Below, piece after piece: positions 10,396 through 19,704 of a DNA stretch of 64,000 nt. This stretch comes from Batkoa obscura (taxonomy: Eukaryota > Entomophthoromycota > Entomophthoromycetes > Entomophthorales > Batkoaceae). The notes under the pieces were generated by a model. The model was not told the origin of the DNA. It made no database searches and saw nothing but the letters and a program-made list of their open reading frames with translations. Made by a program: the position numbers and the translations under genes. Each line of letters starts with the position of its first letter. Position 1 is the stretch's first letter. The stretch lies in the NCBI GenBank assembly GCA_030770535.1, contig JASVEC010000036.1:186001-250000 (forward strand), given 5' to 3'.

Positions 10396-12189
10396 AACGA
10401 TATTACAGTTAATAACTTTATATATATTGATTTTGTCTTGTTATTAATATCGCTTGACTTTACCAAAGTTTATATAAAAGTATGGGGTCTACTTTATTCT
10501 GACTTTGTTATCAGATGTTATCAAATATAAGATTATAGCTTCATTTATTTTAAAACATTATAATGTTACAAGTAAATCATGTAATTTATCTATAAGGATA
10601 TATATTATTTATTAAGTTTGTTGCATAAAATAAAAACAAGTATAAAAATTTCATTCTTGTTCACTGAATCAATTGCACATAAAGTGCTGAAATTTGTAAG
10701 CTAGTTATAACTATTACTATTATGATATTATTCAATGATAATATGTTACGTTTGTATACAAGATCATACATTTGTTACAAAATACCATAATAAGGCTCTT
10801 TTCAAAACGAAAAGATAGAAAATAAAAAACATTAATATTTGAATTCATGGATTATTATGTTAAGTAATCAAATTTTTATCAATCTTTTATCAATCCAGCA
10901 ATATCTGTTAAGAGATTAATGTTCGTTGTTTTTAAATAGTATTTTCAATTCTTTTTCAAGGTAAAAGTTTTAAGCGCTCTATTTGTTACTATGAAATATA
11001 ACTATATGAATGGTTGGATTGAGGCACATATACTATAGGTGTAAAAGATTTGCTAAAATAAGAACTATATTACTAGACCCCTGTTGATAATAAAATGAAA
11101 AGAAGATGTGAACTTTTTGTACCTTTAACTTTCAAAAAGCTACTTTTCAACTTGATAGAATAGTGCAATCGAAAAGATAGAAACTGAAGCCTGAATTTAA
11201 ACCAAAGGGCTATAAAGCTTTTATATATTATTCATACTTCTATGAAAGGGACTAGCGCTTTACAAAGAATGAAAGCCTTTTTGTAATTGGGAAAATCCTC
11301 GAAGCTATAAATATTGTCCATGTGCTGATGTATAAGGTTAATGGGTTCTAAGTATAGTACTCTAGGGTGTAAGATGTATATAAGTAAGTAGTATAGGACA
11401 TATTAACTGACTTTTATAATAACTGTAAGCTCAATTTAGAAATAAGTGATTTTGATCATGAGCTTTTATATAAATATGATTAAAAATAGAAAAATGAAAT
11501 TATTCTACTTATAAATAACATTTAGCATCATAGAGAAAAATTATAATAAAAAAGTCAAATTTTATTGTTTTATTTAGACAAAATATGCATTAGTAAATGT
11601 CATAACAAAAGAATGAGTATTAGCATTAAATGCATGCTTTTATTACTTTCCTTATTACTATAATAATTTGATACTGTATCGGCTTTTCATGAAGGTCTAC
11701 ACTAATCGACATAGTAAAGTATTAATATTGAATAAGAAAAAAATTATCAAGTTAATAAAAATTATCAAAGTTAAAACGCATTCAATCTATTAGAAAATCA
11801 ACTAAGGAAAAGATACATGATATACTTATCTAATGAATAAATATGTTATCAAAAGAATTAAATAGAGATATAATAAACATCCTCTTCTGTGATTATATAA
11901 TAAAAAAATGCGTTACAGCAAGTATAAAAGAAAATCATGCTTCTCTTGGGTTTTCATTTTTTAAAGTCGTTCTCTAGAAAAATAAAAGTATTTCACTTTT
12001 TCAAACTTTCATTATTAAATGTATAAACTTCCTCTAATCAATTTAATATCTATTAGTTTTTTATTTTAGACGCCTATCATTCGATCTAATGCTACTCCAG
12101 AGTCTCGATCCTTTTGAAATAGGCCAGATTGTAGTCAATCAGGAAGACTTATGATGATTTTTATCATTTTATTTGAAATTGAGTTTTAC
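10396..12189. other. intergenic part of duplication copy A
   Basis: About 1.8 kb with no supportable gene. A short segment near 11160-11330 weakly resembles an LTR-retrotransposon pol tail, but I could not support it. The remainder is AT-rich and unassigned. Confidence 0.45.
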
Positions 12190-13305
12190 CAGAGAACTCA
12201 AAGGTAATCTATGATGGCTTGGAAATTTGACAAGGATACTTCAAAAGCTATAAACTTAATATCCAAAAAATGTTGATTAACATAGACACAGCTATCACAT
12301 GCTTTTATCAACCTATATCATTAGTTAATTTTATAGTTAAGTTATTGAAAAGTTAGGATCTCAAAGATTTCCGATGCAGTATGCAAGAAAAGGGTATGAT
12401 TAGGATCATATAAGCTTTTAAAAGATATTGCTGTGACTACAACTCACCATGATACAAGAAGAGCATTTAAGATTCAAGGCATCTCTCAACATCCAGCCGA
12501 TAATGGCTACTTTAAAGAAACAGGATCGAGAAAGGATATCTCAATTACCCAATATTTTCAAGCCGAGTATAGACTTCGTCTCCATTTTCCATTTTTTCCA
12601 TGCACAACTATCAACAAAAAAGGTAACAAACTACCTTTTTAGGTTTATAAAATCATTCCAGAACAAAGATACATAAAGAAGTTAAATGAAAAGCAAACTT
12701 CTGATATGATCAAGCTTACTTGCCAGCGACCAAATGAAAGAGCCAACAAAATGAATGAGAGTATGAAAATTTTGAAACACGACCAAAATGGATTTTTAGA
12801 TGACTTTAAAATCTCACTTTCAAACGAAATGATCAATCTTGATGCGCGAGTTTTACCAGGTCCTAAAAATAATTATCATCCTCATAATAATGAGAATTCA
12901 ATCCTTACACCAGATAATGTCTCTTGGAATGTGAGGGGCTTAAAAGTGATTTGAGGAGCCCGGTTAATTTCTTGGAGCGTTATAGCTTTTATTGATCTAA
13001 ATATTTTATCTGAAAACGATATACAAAGATTTATGAAAGAGTTTGTGAGCACATCCATAGACACAAGGATAAGTATTCTTTCGAAACAAGCGCCGACTAA
13101 TCACTTTAACCCACAAGGTAACATTGAAAACTCATTAAAAGAAAAATATATTCTCACTGGTAGCTTATACCAAATGGGGCCTCAGCTTGTTCTTTCTATT
13201 TTACCAAATACTATGATCCCTTTGCATACCGAAGTAAAGCAATTGTATGACAGTTCTCGGGATTATTCCAAAATATGTATAAATGAATCATGTCAAAAAA
13301 TATAA
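12190..13305 (+). pseudogene. truncated Argonaute pseudogene
   Basis: Clearly related to the intact Argonaute at 41.2-43.8 kb. It begins near VLPENSKVIYDGLEI (intact: FTPENSRAIYGGLEV) and continues through the linker, PAZ and the start of the Mid domain to about EVKQLYD. Long pieces are nearly identical, for example from 12697 to 12950. It is broken by at least two in-frame stops in that region (TAG near 12640, where the intact copy has Glu, and TGA near 12950, where it has Gln), further stops before 12430, and frame changes around 12430-12540. The N-domain and the whole PIWI catalytic domain are absent. The homology ends a few bases before a MITE at 13312. It cannot encode a slicer, but its RNA could pair with transcripts of the intact gene. 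Confidence 0.9.
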
Positions 13306-13311
13306 TAATCA

Positions 13312-13415
13312 ATATAGGGATGTTTTTTTGATTTCATCACTTTTTCCCTCTTTCAAAGGTTATGAGCAGAAAGATTGTTAGTAAAATCCTTAAACAAGAA
13401 ATACATCTCGATATA
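13312..13415 (+). repeat. MITE-like element at the end of the Argonaute remnant
   Basis: ATATAGGGATGTTTTTTTG, TTTCATCACTTTTTC, GTTAGTAAAATCCTTAAAC and AATACATC mark the family. It starts 6 bp after the last recognisable Argonaute codon. Confidence 0.8.
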
Positions 13416-13809
13416 CTATTAGAAACTTTAGTATAATTAAATCGGACTAGATTATACAAGTTTATAAAATAAGTTATTTACATCAGAGAAATAAAATCAA
13501 ATTTTATAATAATAGCATAATATGGTAAAAAATTCCTTAGAATACATATTTATATTTTTAATAAAAAAATTGCATTAAAATTGTTTGAGTATAAAAGCTT
13601 CTTAGTAACTTAATCAAAAGTTTAAAATGATTTTGGAAACATTTTTTTCACTTTTTGTTAAATATTGATAAAATTAAAAAGTAATTGTATTAATACAAGA
13701 GTTAAATATAGAAAATTATAAACTATCCTAAACTATAGTTATTAATTTTATTATCTCATTTGCTTTTGTTATTTAAATTATAATAATTTAAAAGTGCCTA
13801 TAAAGACTG
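13416..13809. other. AT-rich spacer
   Basis: No gene or RNA seen between the MITE and the LTR-like repeat. Confidence 0.5.
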
Positions 13810-14209
13810 TGTGAAATCTGGTACTCAGGGTTTGGAGTCAAGAACAGCTATTGCTGGGTTGACTACACTATAAGTCGAAAGGTCTTAGTTTATGTGACTA
13901 AGATAGACTTGGGTTATGAGGAATAGCACGTAATAGGTTACAAGCTATATAAAACAAATAGAATAGACAATACTAATGTAAAATCTATGTAAAATACTAT
14001 TAAGAAAACTTAGTGGCTTTATTAAATGTTCGAGATATCAGGGATTAATTCAGTTAAAAAGCCTCGAACTATTATACTCTGTAAACTCTTTTATACTCTG
14101 AAAAGTATAAGTATCAAAATGAGAAGATAATATTCTTTTGGGTGGAACTAGAAATTCTCATAACAAATCAAAATAATTAACCATGGGACTGACAAAGCGA
14201 TATTTCACA
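13810..14209 (+). mobile_element. solo LTR-like repeat, copy 1
   Basis: About 400 bp starting TGTGAAATCTGG and ending GATATTTCACA, so it has TG...CA ends with short inverted termini. It is flanked by a 4-bp direct repeat ACTG (13806-13809 and 14210-14213). It is related to the repeats at 54.1, 55.3-55.7 and 63.9 kb. No internal retrotransposon genes are attached, so it reads as a solo LTR of an unplaced LTR retrotransposon family. The preserved target duplication suggests moderate age. Confidence 0.75.
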
Positions 14210-14543
14210 ACTGTAGGTATCCTGTGTATCTAGTTGTTGTTGCTTTAAAATTAATACCAACTTTGATATTTGCTTCTATTTCAGTTTATTATTTTTGAGA
14301 TTATTGTTTTAGTCTTATTAGTATCACTTAATTATTTTTCTACTTTTATTATACATCGGCCTTCGATCTTTATTATTTTATATTCAATAGTTAATATTTT
14401 AAAAGTAGTAAAAAGTTTCAATAGTTATTTCAATTCTAATCTATCGCTTCCAAAGTTGTTATAATATTATTATTGTTACTTAATTCTTATTTCGATTTTT
14501 TTTTAATTTCAATATTTCAATCTTTATTACTTCTTTCTTACAT

Positions 14544-14646
14544 TATATGGGGATGTATTTTTGTGCTTAAGAATTTTACTAACAAATTTCCCGTTTAAAT
14601 AGTGTGAAAAATCAAAAAAGTGAAATCAAAAAAAACACCCCCATGT
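14544..14646 (-). repeat. MITE-like element
   Basis: ATGGGGATGTATTTTTGTGCTT at the left end, AAGAATTTTACTAACAAATTT inside and AAAACACCCCCAT at the right end give the family in minus orientation. Confidence 0.85.
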
Positions 14647-15587
14647 TATTAAAATCAAGACAAATAAATTTTAAATGTTTTAATAGTTGATATTCTGAGT
14701 TAGATAATTTAAATATTTAAAATTTATTTATACTTGCTTATGGAATTTTATTTGGATTTTATTCTAAACTTGCTAAACAAATTATATAAACAATTGATAA
14801 TTATTAAGTTAAGTTTGTTTAATAATTTAATTATAGACAAAAGTAAGCATAGACATAGCTTTTAATAAGCACTTTATAATTTTAATCAACTTAGTGTGTG
14901 ACAATTTTATTTTTTAAATCTCCTCTTTAATTCAGTTTTTCAAGTATTTAAATAGTTTTTAATTTCTCTTATTAAGCTACAAACAACAACTAAGCAATTA
15001 ACTTAAAGTGTAATTTATAGAATAATCAGTCAACATCAAGTGACACAAGCGATAAATACTTTTATTATAGAATTGTAATACTTAGAAATTATATAATTTT
15101 TAAATTAGAATGTGTATCTTTAAAGATTGTATAGGAATTACTTCAGTGCCATTTTAGCTATTTGGATTACTTCGATTCAGATTGCTGTGAATTAATAGCT
15201 GAGGCTTTGTTTAAAGTTGGTATATGCTATTAAAGAAAGCGAAATAAACTCGTTTAATCTCGATTGAAGTTTTATTGTTATTATTCCATTTCAATCGAAT
15301 GACAATAATAACAAGGGGAGTTTTATACTTTTATAGATAGAATTCATTGTTTACAAAACAAAACCTTAGACATTTTAAAAAAAATAACAAATAGTAATAC
15401 TCTTAAAGAATTCATGCTAATTTATTTCTTCTACTCAGTCAAAAAAAACTCAAAAATGCTCTAAAAAATAGTCGCCTCATTAATTTAAACTTCAATTTTA
15501 ACGCTAACCTTAAATCTGGACGATCAATCCTAGATCATCAAAAGCCAAAAAATAACTCATTTTAAACATAACAATTTCCAAAAGGTG
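14647..15587. other. upstream region of the cysteine-rich gene cluster
   Basis: AT-rich, with no gene seen. An imperfect inverted repeat pairs TTGTTATTATTCCATTTCAATCGA-like arms near 15268-15312 (ATTGTTATTATTCC and TGACAATAATAACAA). The last 70 bp resemble the promoter of the third cluster gene. Confidence 0.45.
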
Positions 15588-15595
15588 TATAAAAT
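15588..15595 (+). promoter_or_regulatory. TATA box of cysteine-rich gene 1
   Basis: TATAAAAT lies 63 bp before the chosen ATG. Preceding bases (AATAACTCATTTTAAACATAAC, 15551-15572) match those before gene 3, so the promoters are paralogous. Confidence 0.6.
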
Positions 15596-15650
15596 CCAAT
15601 AATGTAATATGAAATCAAATTATAATTTTTTATTAAAAATAATAATAATA

Positions 15651-16169
15651 ATGAAATCTTTAATAGTATTAGCTCAATTAACTAGTGTTTTGAGCATTAG
15701 TTTATTTCCATCAAATGCGAATGGTCTAGAAGATTTAGCTAACCCAAACGAAGTTATCCTCAATCAAAGTCCAAATGAACAACTAGATCCCCCAAACCCA
15801 AGTCATAATAACTTTAGACCCCAAGCTGATAATGAATCAGATGACTCAGCACTAAGTCATAATGGTTTTAAACCTCATCCGCCAAATGACCTTGAAGATT
15901 TAGCTCATCCATTTCGTGACCCGAGTAAATCTGCTGTAGCATTAATCAATAAATGTAAATGGGTCGATGGTCATCCATGTCCAAAATCTAATTATATCTG
16001 TTGGAATCGAGTGTTAGATAAAGAGTTTTCTGTAGAGAAGCCAGAGGGAAATGTTTGTTGGGTTTGTTTAGGAGATCAATGTACATGTGAGGGAACAAAA
16101 GAAAATGGAAAGTGTGAGAAATGGCTACAAGATATTCGTAAGTGTGAAAAGTGTGAAGATAAGCAGTAA
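15651..16169 (+). CDS. secreted cysteine-rich protein, family member 1
   Basis: Single-exon gene for a 172-aa secreted protein of a local three-gene family; I know no named family for it. I chose the ATG at 15651 and not the in-frame one at 15609, because MKSLIVLAQLTSVLSISLF then aligns with the signal peptides of the other two members. After the signal comes a low-complexity Pro/Asn-rich middle with repeated units such as SHNNFRPQADN and SHNGFKPHPPN, and two LEDLA(N/H)P motifs (just after the signal and just before the domain). The last 75 residues, from INKCKWVDGHPCPK, carry ten cysteines and end KCEDKQ. This C-terminal block is nearly identical in DNA to members 2 and 3. A role as an effector or wall protein is inference. 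Confidence 0.85.
   Translation: MKSLIVLAQLTSVLSISLFPSNANGLEDLANPNEVILNQSPNEQLDPPNPSHNNFRPQADNESDDSALSHNGFKPHPPNDLEDLAHPFRDPSKSAVALINKCKWVDGHPCPKSNYICWNRVLDKEFSVEKPEGNVCWVCLGDQCTCEGTKENGKCEKWLQDIRKCEKCEDKQ
15948..16169 (+). repeat. near-invariant 3' coding block, copy 1
   Basis: About 220 bp that encode the ten-cysteine domain. Over most of their length they are identical base for base to 17670-17892 and 19134-19340, synonymous positions included, while the flanking sequence differs strongly. Confidence 0.85.
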
Positions 16170-17197
16170 GGCAGATGAGAAGAGAATTTTCTTGATAAAT
16201 TAGGAATCTTTTATTCGGATATTAAATGTTTTATGATGTTTATTTGTTACTTTTATATTACGCTTATAGGTTGTTTTTATTACTTCACTTTCTTCATTTA
16301 TAAGAAAACACCTATTTTATTATTCATGGAATTCATCAAAAAAGATAATTAAATATTAATTGCCTTTATTGATAAGATATTTTGCTGTCGTTTTTCAGCT
16401 CCAATAGTACATAAAATAGGTGAAAATACAGTAATATTTTCATATAGTCAATAGCACCGAAAACAATAACACGATTAAATAACTTGTAAATGATTTGAAC
16501 AGCATCAAGTTGACAATTCTCAATAAAAATTTAGCAAACTATTAAAAAAGAAATGTCTCACTATATCGAAATAAAAATGAGTTATCTTATATCTATTTTG
16601 AAGCATTATTTTTTGAAGCCTATTTGACAAATTTTACCTTTTGAGCTAATAATGTTATTAACGATCAAGCTAAATGTAACTAACTAATCTTTTAATTGTT
16701 ACTTTCATTTTACACTTTTTTACTGCCCCAGCTATCAGTAATTCCAAGCAAAAACTCAATAAGATGTTATAAGTACTGATAAAAAATCCTCAACATTTTT
16801 TTTGTTAAATGTAATATTTAAACTCGTTTATGTTTATTTATTTTTTAAAATATTTATAATTTTGTTGGGCTTACTCGCGATTGTTTAATGCTTGACAAGT
16901 AAAACATTATAAACGGTATATCGGAGTGCTTTTTTTGGTTTCACTTTTTCCATTTAAGTATTATTTAAGTGAAGCTATTAGTAAAATTCTCAATTTATAA
17001 GCACTAAAATATGGAAATGTATTTTTTTGTTTATTAATATTATCTAAATTTTTAAATAAAAAGTGCCTGTTAAAAAGTTAAGCTACACCTAGGTTGAATC
17101 TAATATTGAATATTTAAAAGTGAGTTATTTTTTTTGGACATGATGATCCAGTGTTGATCTTCAGTATTTATTTAAAGTGTTCCAATTTTAAAAAAGC
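16170..17197. other. spacer between cysteine-rich genes 1 and 2
   Basis: AT-rich, with no gene. Contains one eroded MITE-like copy (16917-17002). Confidence 0.5.
16917..17002 (+). repeat. MITE-like element, eroded copy
   Basis: Left part TCGGAGTGCTTTTTTTGGTT, then CACTTTTTCCATTTAAG and ATTAGTAAAATTCTCAA. The usual right end with CATCCCC is not recognisable. Confidence 0.6.
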
Positions 17198-17206
17198 TAT
17201 ATAAAA
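17198..17206 (+). promoter_or_regulatory. TATA box of cysteine-rich gene 2
   Basis: TATATAAAA lies 68 bp before the ATG. Confidence 0.55.
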
Positions 17207-17265
17207 CCCAAATACATAGCATGTAATGAATTTGCTATTTTGTGTTTTAAAAATTAAAAAAGAAA

Positions 17266-17892
17266 ATGAAATACATTTTATTACTAACTCAAATAACTTT
17301 CATATTAAGCATGGATTTATTCCAACCAAAAGAAAATGGTTTAGAAGATTTAGCTAATCCTGAGAGAATTCGATTCAAATCCGAAATTGGTAATTTCCTT
17401 GAAAATAGGCCTCGTCATCCAAGCCCTAATCGTGTTAGGCCTCATGGTAATGGTCCAAAAAAACTAGGCCTTAAACTCAATCCTAATAACGATTCAACTG
17501 AAAACACTTCTAAATCTCAAGATAAGAATAATTACAAAGATTCACCTCATCCAAGTCGTAATAAGTTTAGACCCCAAATTGATAATGAAGATTTACCCCA
17601 TCCTGATCATAATCTTGAGGATTTAGCTCACCCTTTCCATGACCCTTCAAGTTCAGCTGTACATTTTATTAATAAATGTAAATGGGTCGATGGTCATCCA
17701 TGTCCAAAATCAAGCTATGTTTGTTGGAATAGAGCACTAGATAAAGAGTTTTCTGTAGAGAAGCCAGAGGGAAATGTTTGTTGGGTTTGTTTAGGAGATC
17801 AATGTACATGTGAGGGAACAAAAGAAAATGGAAAGTGTGAGAAATGGCTACAAGATATTCGTAAGTGTGAAAAGTGTGAAGATAAGCAGTAG
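17266..17892 (+). CDS. secreted cysteine-rich protein, family member 2
   Basis: Single-exon gene for a 208-aa secreted protein. The signal peptide is MKYILLLTQITFILSMDLF. The long variable middle holds the most repeat units of the three members: SPNRVRPHGNG, HPSRNKFRPQIDN, then NEDLPHP and NLEDLAHPFHDP. The C-terminal domain (about residues 135-208, INKCKWVDGHPCPK to KCEDKQ) has ten cysteines. It differs from member 1 only around SYVCWNRALD (member 1: NYICWNRVLD); from ATAAAGAGTTTTCTG to the stop the DNA is the same. A purine-only tract follows the stop. The pattern of a shuffled or repeat-expanded N-part with a fixed domain suggests a cell-surface or host-interaction role, which is not proven. 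Confidence 0.87.
   Translation: MKYILLLTQITFILSMDLFQPKENGLEDLANPERIRFKSEIGNFLENRPRHPSPNRVRPHGNGPKKLGLKLNPNNDSTENTSKSQDKNNYKDSPHPSRNKFRPQIDNEDLPHPDHNLEDLAHPFHDPSSSAVHFINKCKWVDGHPCPKSSYVCWNRALDKEFSVEKPEGNVCWVCLGDQCTCEGTKENGKCEKWLQDIRKCEKCEDKQ
17670..17892 (+). repeat. near-invariant 3' coding block, copy 2
   Basis: The same 220-bp block as in members 1 and 3. A short patch of differences at 17710-17740 is followed by about 150 bp without any difference from member 1. Confidence 0.85.
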
Positions 17893-17934
17893 AAGAAAAG
17901 AGAGAAGAGGAGGAAAAGGAAAGGGAAAGGGGGC
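17889..17934 (+). repeat. polypurine tract
   Basis: A run of only A and G of about 46 bp begins at the stop codon of cysteine-rich gene 2. Members 1 and 3 lack it. Confidence 0.7.
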
Positions 17935-18650
17935 TTTTCATTGAATTTATACGTTTTTATTAATTGGAGATGTCTTTACATTTTTTATCTTTTATTAAAC
18001 GTATTGCTTCTGACTAAAGTTTAATGCTACATATTTAATAGCACTTTTTATCTTTTGATCATTTCAAAGGTGCTTCTTTTTATTCTTAAATAACCAGCTA
18101 GAGATATATCATTTTTCCTGAATTAGCTGTACTCAAGTTACTGAAATTTGTTATGTTTTTTAAATTTTTCTATAGGAAATATAGTAAGGATATCAAACTA
18201 CAACAGTAAAAACACGTTTTTGTATTTCATTCCTAACTTTTTGACAATTAAATACTAATCAAAAAAAGTAAAAGTCAATAAAGTAATCGGGAGTGTTTTT
18301 TTTGGCTTCATTACTTTTCCATCTTTTAAGCATTATTTGAGTGGAAAAATTATTAGTAAAATTTTTAAACACAGAAATACATCCCCAATTACTACTGTTA
18401 GTAATAACATAATTTTACTTACTAAACTTAAAAGATATAACAATTTGAGGTGAGTTAATAATTTTATTTTATAAACTAAAGAAAATTGATCTAGAAAATA
18501 CACTAAAATTTTATTTTCTCATTAAATTTTTAACTTTAGTTGAGACTAGGCAAAATACTAGAATTTAGAATAAAATGACTAACGATCAACAGCTAGATCA
18601 TCAAATGAAAACTAAAATAACTCAATTTTAACACTACAATTTCGAAAAAG
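17935..18650. other. spacer between cysteine-rich genes 2 and 3
   Basis: No gene seen. It holds one MITE copy (18284-18393), and the last 100 bp match the promoter of gene 1 in parts (GATCATCAAA, AATAACTCA, AACACTACAATTTC). Confidence 0.5.
18284..18393 (+). repeat. MITE-like element
   Basis: TAATCGGGAGTGTTTTTTTTGG, CATTATTTGAGTGGAAAAAT, TTAGTAAAATTTTTAAACAC and AAATACATCCCCAATTA are the family landmarks. Confidence 0.85.
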
Positions 18651-18657
18651 TATAAAT
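18651..18657 (+). promoter_or_regulatory. TATA box of cysteine-rich gene 3
   Basis: TATAAAT lies 52 bp before the ATG, directly after the stretch shared with the promoter of gene 1. Confidence 0.55.
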
Positions 18658-18702
18658 TGAACTCAATCAACAATATTCTATTTAAAAAATAACTAGATAA
18701 AA

Positions 18703-19344
18703 ATGAAATCTCTCATATTATTGACTCAATTAATCAGTATCTTAAGCCTATCGATTTCTACCTTATCAAATGTAAATAGCTTGGAAGACTTAGTTTATAC
18801 AGAGCAAACTCCATTTACATCTGAAACTAGAAATAGCCTTAAAGATGTAACTAGCCCAATTGAAATATCAGCTAATGAAAATTTAAGTTCATTTAATAAT
18901 ATAATTAAAAGTCAAAAAGAATCTACTTTTAGCCTAAAAAAAAATAGATTACATTTAAAAGAAGACAAAGTTAGTTCTTATGATGGTAAAGTAGTGAAAA
19001 AACAGTTGAAACTAAGTACTAATAATATCATTGAAATTCCTTCCCGTTTTAATCATGATCTATTTTTACACCAAACTAACAATCTATTCGAAACCTCTTC
19101 TCATCGGAATCAAAGATACTTTAAGCCCTTAATTAATAAATGTAAATGGGTCGATGGTCATCCATGTCCAAAATCTAATTATATCTGTTGGAATCGAGTG
19201 TTAGATAAAGAGTTTTCTGTAGAGAAGCCAGAGGGAAATGTTTGTTGGGTTTGTTTAGGAGATCAATGTACATGTGAGGGAACAAAAGAAAATGGAAAGT
19301 GTGAGAAATGGCTACAAGATATTCGTAAGTGTGAAAAGTGTTAA
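18703..19344 (+). CDS. secreted cysteine-rich protein, family member 3
   Basis: Single-exon gene for a 213-aa secreted protein. The signal peptide MKSLILLTQLISILSLSIS is close to that of member 1, and SLEDLVY replaces the GLEDLAN motif. The middle (residues 35-140) is Ser/Lys/Asn-rich and cannot be aligned with the other two; it lacks their FRP repeat units. From INKCKWVDGHPCPK (about residue 145) onward the protein and DNA equal member 1, apart from the end: the reading frame stops after KCEKC and lacks the last EDKQ. The sharp switch from unalignable to identical sequence is the best single sign of gene conversion or exchange of this block. Confidence 0.87.
   Translation: MKSLILLTQLISILSLSISTLSNVNSLEDLVYTEQTPFTSETRNSLKDVTSPIEISANENLSSFNNIIKSQKESTFSLKKNRLHLKEDKVSSYDGKVVKKQLKLSTNNIIEIPSRFNHDLFLHQTNNLFETSSHRNQRYFKPLINKCKWVDGHPCPKSNYICWNRVLDKEFSVEKPEGNVCWVCLGDQCTCEGTKENGKCEKWLQDIRKCEKC
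19134..19340 (+). repeat. near-invariant 3' coding block, copy 3
   Basis: Matches copy 1 essentially base for base from ATTAATAAATGTAAATGG to GTGTGAAAAGTGT, then diverges abruptly at the stop. Confidence 0.85.
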
Positions 19345-19704
19345 GTTAGAATTTGAAGAGGCACAAGGGAAGAGTTATCAAGTCACTTTTTATAAAATTA
19401 AATACGTTTGATTTTGAAAAATATTTTCGATTACTTATTTGTTTAATAATTGATTATTTTTAAGATATTTCGTTAACGAATAAATATAATATTAAATTTC
19501 ATTTTCATTTTATTTCTTCATTTTTAATTCAATTTTATTTCTTTTTAATTCCCACATGTTATTCCAGCATTAGATAAAATCAATTAGTTTTTAGTAAAGA
19601 ATTACAGAATTCTAAAAACAATATTATTGGCTTATAAAAAACCCAAATTCTAAAACACTAATAAATGTAATAAAATTTAAAAAACTACAAAATGAATATA
19701 ATTA
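19345..19704. other. spacer before MDM31
   Basis: AT-rich; it marks the switch from the repeat-rich accessory region to the compact housekeeping block. Nothing recognised. Confidence 0.5.

Larger units (their letters stand above)
9799..13305 (+). repeat. segmental duplication, copy A (acetyltransferase + Argonaute remnant)
   Basis: Gene order and strand match copy B read on the minus strand (46697 to 41170): acetyltransferase first, Argonaute second. The short sequence after the acetyltransferase stop is also similar (ACAGTTAATAACTTTATAT here, ACAGTTAAAGCTTTAATGT there), so the copy includes some non-coding DNA. The two units are in inverted orientation about 28 kb apart. Copy A is the decayed one. 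Outer limits are not defined. Confidence 0.7.

Noticed and set aside
11160-11330. Possible further LTR-retrotransposon pol fragment (RFTKNESLFVIGKILEA)
   Set aside because: Resemblance too short and too weak to call without a search.
13810-14209. Reading the 400-bp repeat as a tRNA-derived SINE (A-box-like TAGTGGTTAGAGTC in copy 4)
   Set aside because: No matching B box and no tail. TG...CA ends and 4-bp target duplications fit an LTR better.
14270-14464. 64-codon hydrophobic plus-strand frame
   Set aside because: Phe/Ile/Leu-rich frames are expected in T-rich DNA; no supporting feature.
15609-15650. In-frame upstream ATG of cysteine-rich gene 1
   Set aside because: The extra 14 residues have no counterpart in members 2 and 3 and would bury the signal peptide.
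17669-17941. 90-codon minus-strand frame
   Set aside because: Antisense of cysteine-rich gene 2; the sense frame has a signal peptide and paralogues.
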